NCBI GenBank assembly: GCA_900553205.1
Contig: USCK01000014.1
Coordinates: 1-20,931, forward strand
DNA from: an uncultured bacterium
GTDB taxonomy: Bacteria; Cyanobacteriota; Vampirovibrionia; Gastranaerophilales; Gastranaerophilaceae
DNA: 20,931 nt
Direction: 5' to 3'
Shown here: positions 16,578 through 20,931 of the stretch, in pieces
Layout: each line of letters opens with the position of its first letter
How positions within the stretch are numbered: position 1 is the first letter of the stretch
Made by a program: the position numbers and the translations under genes
Notes under the pieces: model-generated
Database searches by the model: none
The model's input: only the letters and a program-made list of their open reading frames with translations
What the model was told of the DNA's origin: nothing

Positions 16578-17138
16578 TTATTTCAAAGTTTTGACGAATT
16601 CGACAACCTCATCAACATGACCTTTTATATCAATATCTCTCATTTCTTTCATCAAACGACCTTTTTTATCGATAATAAAAGTTGAACGCATTGTTATTGG
16701 TTGTTTTTCTTTATCTCGAATTTCTTTTTCGTCATGTTTTAGTTTCATATCAATTCTTTTATTTTGAATTTTATTTTTCATTTTATCAAGTTCATATTTA
16801 CCTTCTTCAAACTTATCTTTTACATCTTCTTTGATATTTTTAAGAGCCTTAGCCAGTTTATGTTCTGTGTCTGATAAAATGCTAAAGTTTAGATTATGTT
16901 TTTCAAAGAATTTCTTGTGACTCTCGATATTATCAGGACTTACTCCTATTACAATCGTATCTTCAGGAAGTTTTTTTAAGGCATCTCTAAAATTCCCTGC
17001 TTCTTTTGTACATATTGGGGTTTCATCTTTTGGATAAAAATAAAGAATTATATTCTTACCTTTTAAATCTGCAAGCTTTATTTTTGTTTCTTTACCTTTT
17101 GAATCAAGACCTTTTAGTTCAATATTTTCAAATTTCAT
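16578..17138 (-). CDS. BCP/PrxQ-like peroxiredoxin lacking the resolving cysteine
   Basis: This 186-residue thioredoxin-fold peroxidase reduces hydrogen peroxide and organic hydroperoxides in the cytoplasm. The active-site segment YFYPKDETPICTKEAGNFRD (residues 33-52) keeps the catalytic Thr40, Pro41 and peroxidatic Cys43. The conserved Arg is at 151 in MRSTFIIDKKGRL. The BCP resolving cysteine five residues after the first is Gly48, and there is no other cysteine. The enzyme must therefore be a 1-Cys peroxiredoxin that needs an external thiol or redox partner. A highly charged, probably helical insertion of about 30 residues (roughly 105-147) sits before the Arg strand, where ordinary BCP has a short loop. 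AGGAG is well placed before the ATG. The gene is convergent with perR-rubredoxin; no PerR box was seen upstream. Confidence 0.9.
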   Translation of the reverse strand: MKFENIELKGLDSKGKETKIKLADLKGKNIILYFYPKDETPICTKEAGNFRDALKKLPEDTIVIGVSPDNIESHKKFFEKHNLNFSILSDTEHKLAKALKNIKEDVKDKFEEGKYELDKMKNKIQNKRIDMKLKHDEKEIRDKEKQPITMRSTFIIDKKGRLMKEMRDIDIKGHVDEVVEFVKTLK

Positions 17139-17309
17139 AATAAATCTCCTATATCAATTTTTTCTTGCAAAAAATGTTTGCATAACCAATATAGAAGAAA
17201 TTTTTAAAATTACATTAGATATTATGGTGATATTTAGGTAAGATGATGTAGGGATAAATTTGTTATATTAAATTACAGATTTCTTGATATGTTGCTATAT
17301 TTGCAAAAG

Positions 17310-17347
17310 AAAAACACCCCTTAAGCATTTGCTAAAGAGGTGTTTTT
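17310..17347 (-). terminator. Intrinsic terminator after thrS
   Basis: The plus-strand arms AAAAACACC (17310-17318) and GGTGTTTTT (17339-17347) extend inward through CTT/AAG and AGC/GCT pairs, with two mismatches and an ATTT loop. The transcript leaving it on the minus strand has a T-run. It starts 14 nt beyond the thrS stop. Confidence 0.9.
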
Positions 17348-17361
17348 ATCTTTTTATTTAT

Positions 17362-19155
17362 TTACTCACCTTTAATTTCAAATTCACCACGAGTTTGAAT
17401 TTCTTCACTCATTTTGTTAATGAAATCATCTACGTTATAAGTTCCAATTTGACCTACTGCACGTTTTCTAACAGCAACAGAGTTTGATTCTTTTTCTTTG
17501 TCACCTACAACACATACATAAGGTACTTTGTGTTGTTGTAGGGCTTCTCTAATTTTGTAATTCATACTTTCTGATCTGTCATCAAGTTCTGCTCTGATAC
17601 CTGCAGCTCTCATTTTTCTGTAAACTTCTTCTGCATAATCTGTGTGTTTATCAGTTGAGATAGGAACAATAGTAACTTGATTTGGTGCAAGCCATAATGG
17701 GAATGCTCCTGCATAGTGTTCAATCAAGATACCATGGAATCTTTCCATTGAACCAAATATTACTCTGTGTAACATTACAGGAGTTTTCATACTACCATCT
17801 TTGTCTTGATACTTAATTCCAAAGCGCTCTGGCAAGTTGAAATCAAGTTGAATTGTAGCACATTGCCAAGTTCTACCAATAGCATCTTTAACCTTGAAGT
17901 CAATTTTTGGTCCGTAGAATGCACCATCACCTTCGTTGATATCATATTTCATTCCACGTTTATCCATTGCTTCTTTCAAACCAGCTTCTGCTAGTTCCCA
18001 GTTTTTCAATTCACCTACATAGCTTTCAGGTCTTGTAGATAATTCAACTTCAAAATTCATCTTAAAGATTTTCATTGTATCTGATACAAAATCAATAATT
18101 TCATTGATTTCACCAACTAATTGTTCAGGAGTACAGAAAATGTGAGCATCATCTTGAGTGAAGCCTTGAACACGAGTTAAACCAGCCAAAGCACCTGATT
18201 TTTCTTTTCTATAAACAGTACCCAATTCAGCCATTCTTAATGGTAATGAACGATATGAATGTCTGTTTGCTTGATAAATCAAAATATGGAACGGACAATT
18301 CATAGGTTTAACTACAAATTGGTCATCTGAATCTTCGTCTTTTTGGATAAAGAACATATTTTCTTTGTAATGGTCCATATGTCCTGAAATTTCCCAAAGT
18401 TTTGATTTAGCAATTTGAGGAGTGTTTACAATAACATAACCACGTTTTCTGTGTTCTGTTCTCCAATAATTTTCTATTTCTTCTCTTACTGTTGCAAGAT
18501 TTGGGTGCCACAATACAAGCCCACCACCGATTTCTTCTCTTACAGAGAACAAATCAAGTTGTTTACCAAGTTTTCTGTGGTCACGTTTTTCTGCTTCTTC
18601 CAAGAAAGTTAAATATTCTTGTAAATCTTCTTTATTCCAGTATGCAGTTGCATAAATTCTTTGAAGCATTTTTTTATTTTCATCGCCTCTCCAGTATGCA
18701 CCTGCAACTTTTAATAATTTTATTGCATTACCTTTTATATAAGATGTGTTTGGAACGTGAGGACCTGCACATAGGTCATTAAATAACACATTTCCGTCTT
18801 TGTCTTTCGTTAGATAAAGAGTTGGGTTATCGTTTCTGTGTTCTTCAAGTAGTTCAGCTTTATAAATTTCGCCTTCTGCTTTGAATTCTGCAATTTGTTT
18901 ATCAACATCTTCTACGTTTACTTGTTCAAAAGTAAGATTTTGTTTAAGGATAGATTTCATTTCGTTTTCGATTTTTTCTAAATCTTCGTGAGTGAATGCG
19001 TATCCATCTGTTAAATCAAAATCATAGTAAAACCCATCAGCCGTTGAAGGTCCTATAGCCAACTTTGCTTGAGGAAACAATTTCTGTACTGCCTGAGCCA
19101 TAATGTGTGATGCTGAGTGTCTAAGAATAGACAAAGTTTCTTTGTTCTTTTCCAT
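17362..19155 (-). CDS. thrS: Threonyl-tRNA synthetase without TGS domain
   Basis: ThrS charges tRNA-Thr with threonine and edits mischarged serine. From the ATG at 19155 the protein has 597 residues. The editing domain comes first, with HxxxH (His13, His17) and CAGPH (Cys129, His133). The class II core carries motif 2 around Arg316 (VYRKEKSGALAGLTRVQGF), and the zinc ligands are Cys287, His338 and His463. Motif 3 is LHRVIFGSMERFHGILIEHY. The anticodon-binding domain runs from about 490 to 590. Compared with the 642-residue E. coli enzyme, the first 60 residues, the TGS domain, are absent. Upstream in-frame codons include TTG at 19218 and ATG at 19209. They would only add a Lys/Gln-rich tail encoded by the leader hairpin, so the start at 19155 is preferred. 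Its AAAGGA is 13 nt away, further than usual. Confidence 0.96.
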   Translation of the reverse strand: MEKNKETLSILRHSASHIMAQAVQKLFPQAKLAIGPSTADGFYYDFDLTDGYAFTHEDLEKIENEMKSILKQNLTFEQVNVEDVDKQIAEFKAEGEIYKAELLEEHRNDNPTLYLTKDKDGNVLFNDLCAGPHVPNTSYIKGNAIKLLKVAGAYWRGDENKKMLQRIYATAYWNKEDLQEYLTFLEEAEKRDHRKLGKQLDLFSVREEIGGGLVLWHPNLATVREEIENYWRTEHRKRGYVIVNTPQIAKSKLWEISGHMDHYKENMFFIQKDEDSDDQFVVKPMNCPFHILIYQANRHSYRSLPLRMAELGTVYRKEKSGALAGLTRVQGFTQDDAHIFCTPEQLVGEINEIIDFVSDTMKIFKMNFEVELSTRPESYVGELKNWELAEAGLKEAMDKRGMKYDINEGDGAFYGPKIDFKVKDAIGRTWQCATIQLDFNLPERFGIKYQDKDGSMKTPVMLHRVIFGSMERFHGILIEHYAGAFPLWLAPNQVTIVPISTDKHTDYAEEVYRKMRAAGIRAELDDRSESMNYKIREALQQHKVPYVCVVGDKEKESNSVAVRKRAVGQIGTYNVDDFINKMSEEIQTRGEFEIKGE

Positions 19156-19231
19156 AATCTTCTTTCTGTCCTTTAGGCATGTTGTAAATTTTTGCTGAAA
19201 CAACAACATTTGTTCCAAAATTTACTACCAT
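19121..19231 (-). CDS. Possible 36-codon upstream ORF overlapping the thrS start
   Basis: An ATG at 19231 is preceded by AGGGGAG with 8 nt spacing, a better ribosome binding site than that of thrS itself. The frame reads MVVNFGTNVVVSAKIYNMPK and continues to TAG at 19121, about 35 nt inside thrS in a different frame. It contains only one Thr codon, so classical threonine-codon attenuation is unlikely. Translating ribosomes would melt the leader hairpin and could deliver ribosomes to the thrS start. No family was recognised, and it may be chance. Confidence 0.3.
   Translation of the reverse strand: MVVNFGTNVVVSAKIYNMPKGQKEDYGKEQRNFVYS
19184..19225 (-). promoter_or_regulatory. thrS mRNA leader hairpin
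   Basis: On the minus strand, GTAAATTTT (19225-19217) pairs with AAAATTTAC (19192-19184). Inside, AACAA pairs with TTGTT around an ATGTTG loop. CATG on each outer side can extend the stem with a bulge. A GGGG/CCCC hairpin lies just upstream. The structure ends about 10 nt before the AAAGGA site of thrS. E. coli thrS is repressed by the enzyme binding leader hairpins that mimic the tRNA-Thr anticodon. A similar role here is conjecture, resting on the UGU in the loop. Confidence 0.5.
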
Positions 19232-19262
19232 GGGGTGGACTCCCCTAACTATTACAGTAATT

Positions 19263-19291
19263 ATTCTATCACGGCAAGTAGGTTTTGTAAA
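19263..19291 (-). promoter_or_regulatory. Candidate sigma-70 promoter for thrS
   Basis: TTTACA (19291-19286) and TAGAAT (19268-19263) on the minus strand are 17 nt apart. Each hexamer matches the consensus at five of six positions. Transcription would begin near 19256, giving a leader of about 100 nt that contains the hairpins and the upstream ORF. It lies just after the antitoxin stop. Confidence 0.6.
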
Positions 19292-19314
19292 AGTGTTTTA
19301 GAATGAATAATTAT

Positions 19315-19620
19315 CTATGCAGATTTTAATTGAATTTTTATCTCATATCCAAGTCCATCAAGGATTTTATTAATAGTCGCAATAGTTGGAGATTTTGTTC
19401 TTCCATGTAATAAATCTACAAGGCTTGTTCTTTGCATTCCAATAGACTCTGCAAACTGTTTTACTGAGGTTCTGGCTTTTATCACTTGTTCTAAAGAACG
19501 AAAGAACTCCGTATAATCGCCATCTTCTGCAAATTCAAGAAGACTATCTCTAAGATAAATATTTTGATTTTCTTCATCTTTTAACCAATCATTTACAAAA
19601 TCATTATGTTTAATTGTCAT
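19315..19620 (-). CDS. Antitoxin, HTH protein of the HI1420 (addiction module antidote) type
   Basis: This 101-residue DNA-binding protein resembles the antidote family found directly downstream of HI1419-type killer proteins. A leading segment (EFAEDGDYTEFFRSLEQVIKA) precedes a Cro/C1-like helix-turn-helix: SVKQFAESIGMQRTSLVDLL, then GRTKSPTIATINKILDGLGY. It should neutralise the toxin and repress the shared promoter. AGGAG lies 8 nt before the ATG, in contrast to the toxin, which has no visible ribosome binding site. Its first codons overlap the last 11 nt of the toxin frame, a common arrangement that couples translation. The gene is intact although its toxin partner is interrupted. thrS follows on the same strand, with its own candidate promoter in between. 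Confidence 0.85.
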   Translation of the reverse strand: MTIKHNDFVNDWLKDEENQNIYLRDSLLEFAEDGDYTEFFRSLEQVIKARTSVKQFAESIGMQRTSLVDLLHGRTKSPTIATINKILDGLGYEIKIQLKSA

Positions 19621-19948
19621 TAAATTTACTCCTATTTAGATAATCTTCATAATAAATATTAGCTTGTTTTATTGTCTTATTTTGATTTGATTTATCGCTT
19701 CCAGCAATTATTAAAATAATAACATTATTTAATTCTTTAAAATAAATACGATATCATTTCCCAAAGTCTAATCGTAATTCACTTAATTTACTATTTGACA
19801 GATGCTTACAATCACCATATAAACCATTTTCTAAACGATTGATTCGTTTGATAACTTTCGATTGATACTCTTTAGATAAAGAATAAAACCATTCAATATA
19901 TGGACACTTGTCATCTTTTGTTGTGTAATATTCAATTTCTTTAAGCAT
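19610..19948 (-). pseudogene. Toxin of the HI1419 (RelE/HigB-like killer) type, interrupted by an in-frame UGA
   Basis: The frame opens with MLKEIEYYTTKDDKCPYIEW and reaches LSELRLDFGK at codon 64, where TGA (19756-19754) stops it. Beyond the stop the same frame reads YRIYFKELNNVIILIIAGSD, then KSNQNKTIKQANIYYEDYLN, and ends at TAA (19612-19610). This is the normal C-terminal half of the family, whose members are about 100-110 residues long with a GxGYR motif here. The TGA occupies the position normally taken by Gly, one G-to-T change from GGA. The simplest reading is a recent nonsense mutation or a sequencing error. The conserved C-terminal half carries residues needed for mRNA cleavage, so the 64-residue product is probably inactive. 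Recoding is possible but unsupported. Confidence 0.8.
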
Positions 19949-19960
19949 ACTATTATCTAT

Positions 19961-19989
19961 AGTGTAGCAAATTCACGACACTTTGTCAA
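19961..19989 (-). promoter_or_regulatory. Toxin-antitoxin promoter and palindromic operator
   Basis: On the minus strand, TTGACA (19989-19984) is followed after 17 nt by TACACT (19966-19961). The region 19961-19982 is a 22-nt interrupted palindrome, AGTGT.G..AATT..C.ACACT. It fills the spacer and the -10, the expected place for antitoxin binding. Transcription would start only a few nucleotides before the toxin ATG at 19948. There is no ribosome binding site, so the toxin may be translated from a leaderless or near-leaderless mRNA. Confidence 0.65.
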
Positions 19990-20005
19990 TCCATTACCCC
20001 AACTT

Positions 20006-20851
20006 CTAGCCTTTTACTGCCCCTTCATTTTCGCCTGAGATAAAGTATTTTTGCATAGCTAAGAAGAATATAACAATAGGAATAGTTGCAAGAATAGAAC
20101 CAGCAGCTATAAATCGCCAGTTTGAACTAAACAAACCTTGCAAGTTATTAATACCAACAGGCAGAGTGTACATACTATCTTTTGTAAGTACAATACTGGG
20201 CCATAAAAATTCACCCCAAGAACCAATAAAAGTAAATATTGCAAGAACTGCAAGTGAAGATTTTACTAACGGAAGGCAAACTTTTACAAACATTTCAAAT
20301 ATATTGCACCCGTCAATTATTGCCGCTTCCTCAAGTTCTCTAGGTACTTTCATAAATGCTTGACGCATTAAAAATATTCCAAAAGCATTTACTGCAAATG
20401 GTAGAATTAGACCTAAATAACCCATGAAATTATTAACGCTGTCAATAAGATTCAGTTTAATTGTAATTAAATAAACAGGTAGCATAATTGACTGGAATGG
20501 AATCATAATTGTTGCAAGAATAGAGAAGAATACAATTTTTTTACCCTTAAATTCCATTCTTGCCAACGGATATGCGGCAAGAGAAGATAATATAAGGTTT
20601 AACAATACTGTAAACCCTGCAACAACCATACTGTTTATAAAATATCCAATAAAGTTGACCTTATGCCAAACTCCAATATAGTTTTCCCAAGTGAAATCTG
20701 TAGGAATAATTGTCGGAGGATATGCAAAAATATTTTCATTAACACCTTTCAATGAAGTTGATATCAACCAAATAAAAGGAAAGATTGATAAAAGCGAAAC
20801 AAATATCAATACTGAATGTATAGAAATTTTTGCAAGAATCTTCTTTAACAT
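20006..20851 (-). CDS. Carbohydrate ABC transporter permease, MalG/UgpE type
   Basis: This 281-residue inner-membrane protein is one of the two permeases of a CUT1-family sugar importer. It works with a MalF/UgpA-like partner, a solute-binding protein and an ATPase. Six membrane spans are visible, starting with HSVLIFVSLLSIFPFIWLIS. The cytoplasmic EAA loop that docks on the ATPase reads EEAAIIDGCNIFEMFVKVCLP (174-194), with the conserved Gly181. The C-terminus FISGENEGAVKG is the typical end of this subfamily. The sugar cannot be deduced. No ribosome binding site precedes the ATG. An upstream frame ends TAA-TGA 15 nt before it, in the same frame, which suggests translational coupling within an operon. 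The toxin promoter begins 17 nt after its stop, and no terminator is visible. Confidence 0.93.
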   Translation of the reverse strand: MLKKILAKISIHSVLIFVSLLSIFPFIWLISTSLKGVNENIFAYPPTIIPTDFTWENYIGVWHKVNFIGYFINSMVVAGFTVLLNLILSSLAAYPLARMEFKGKKIVFFSILATIMIPFQSIMLPVYLITIKLNLIDSVNNFMGYLGLILPFAVNAFGIFLMRQAFMKVPRELEEAAIIDGCNIFEMFVKVCLPLVKSSLAVLAIFTFIGSWGEFLWPSIVLTKDSMYTLPVGINNLQGLFSSNWRFIAAGSILATIPIVIFFLAMQKYFISGENEGAVKG

Positions 20852-20866
20852 AGAATAATAATATCA

Positions 20867-20931
20867 TTAATTTAGAGAAGTTGGAAGAGTTTTTCCTGAA
20901 GTAAGAGTGTTGTTAGGTGAATAAAAACATT
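20867..20931 (-). CDS. 3' end of an upstream gene (partial)
   Basis: In one minus-strand frame the window edge reads CFYSPNNTLTSGKTLPTSLN and stops at TAA (20869-20867), followed directly by TGA. That frame ends 15 nt before the permease start. In CUT1 operons the partner permease or binding protein usually sits here. The 20 residues do not look like the usual end of a MalF-type permease, and the other frames are also briefly open, so identity and frame are uncertain. Confidence 0.3.
   Translation of the reverse strand, partial: CFYSPNNTLTSGKTLPTSLN

Noticed and set aside
19218..19218. TTG at 19218 as the thrS start
   Set aside because: It would translate the leader hairpin into an unconserved tail and lacks a ribosome binding site. 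The ATG at 19155 begins just before the conserved editing domain.
19156..19256. T-box riboswitch before thrS
   Set aside because: The T-box core (AGGGTGGNACCGCG type) and an antiterminator/terminator pair are absent. The resemblance is limited to a GGAAC and a G-rich hairpin.
19754..19756. UGA read as an amino acid by a variant genetic code
   Set aside because: perR ends with UGA followed by an in-frame UAG. No other internal UGA was needed to explain any gene, and the gene content points to a lineage using the standard bacterial code.

Overview
The window looks like chromosomal DNA from an AT-rich, flagellated, anaerobic relative of Cyanobacteria, most likely a gut Gastranaerophilales / 'Melainabacteria' (Vampirovibrionia) bacterium. 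The assignment is an inference. It rests on an FtsZ whose core reads like cyanobacterial FtsZ, on the combination of flagella with a PerR/rubredoxin/peroxiredoxin set, and on AT-rich coding with mostly TAA/TAG stops.

Layout. (1) 1-10092: one enormous gene encoding a 3228-residue flagellar filament cap protein (FliD) fills almost half the window. It has normal FliD ends, but the middle holds about 21 Flagellin_IN-like units and two GLUG-type blocks. Short palindromic repeats lie on both sides of it. (2) 10093-10972: a small secreted protein on the minus strand and a divergent intergenic region. (3) 10973-13988: ftsZ and an ArnT/PMT-like membrane glycosyltransferase, each followed by a hairpin terminator. 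(4) 14026-15170: flagellin behind a near-consensus sigma-28 promoter. (5) 15326-15673: an unrecognised 99-residue protein. (6) 15851-17138: a peroxide-defence cluster of perR with a palindromic operator, a 46-residue rubredoxin, and a convergent 1-Cys BCP/PrxQ-like peroxiredoxin. (7) 17310-19291 (minus): thrS without the TGS domain, behind a structured leader that also carries a small overlapping ORF with a good ribosome binding site. (8) 19315-19989 (minus): an HI1419/HI1420-type toxin-antitoxin module whose toxin frame is broken by one UGA. (9) 20006-20931 (minus): a CUT1 sugar ABC permease and the 3' end of a gene running out of the window.

How the parts fit. FliD and flagellin form the tip cap and filament of the same organelle. 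The flagellin gene has an evident late-class promoter, while none was seen for fliD, which may belong to a transcription unit starting upstream of the window. PerR, rubredoxin and peroxiredoxin fit peroxide and oxygen defence in an anaerobe. The most unusual content is the giant cap protein with its GLUG inserts and higher-order duplications. Next come the thrS leader arrangement, the UGA-interrupted toxin, and the covarying palindromic repeats around fliD. No tRNA, rRNA, CRISPR array or intact insertion sequence was recognised.
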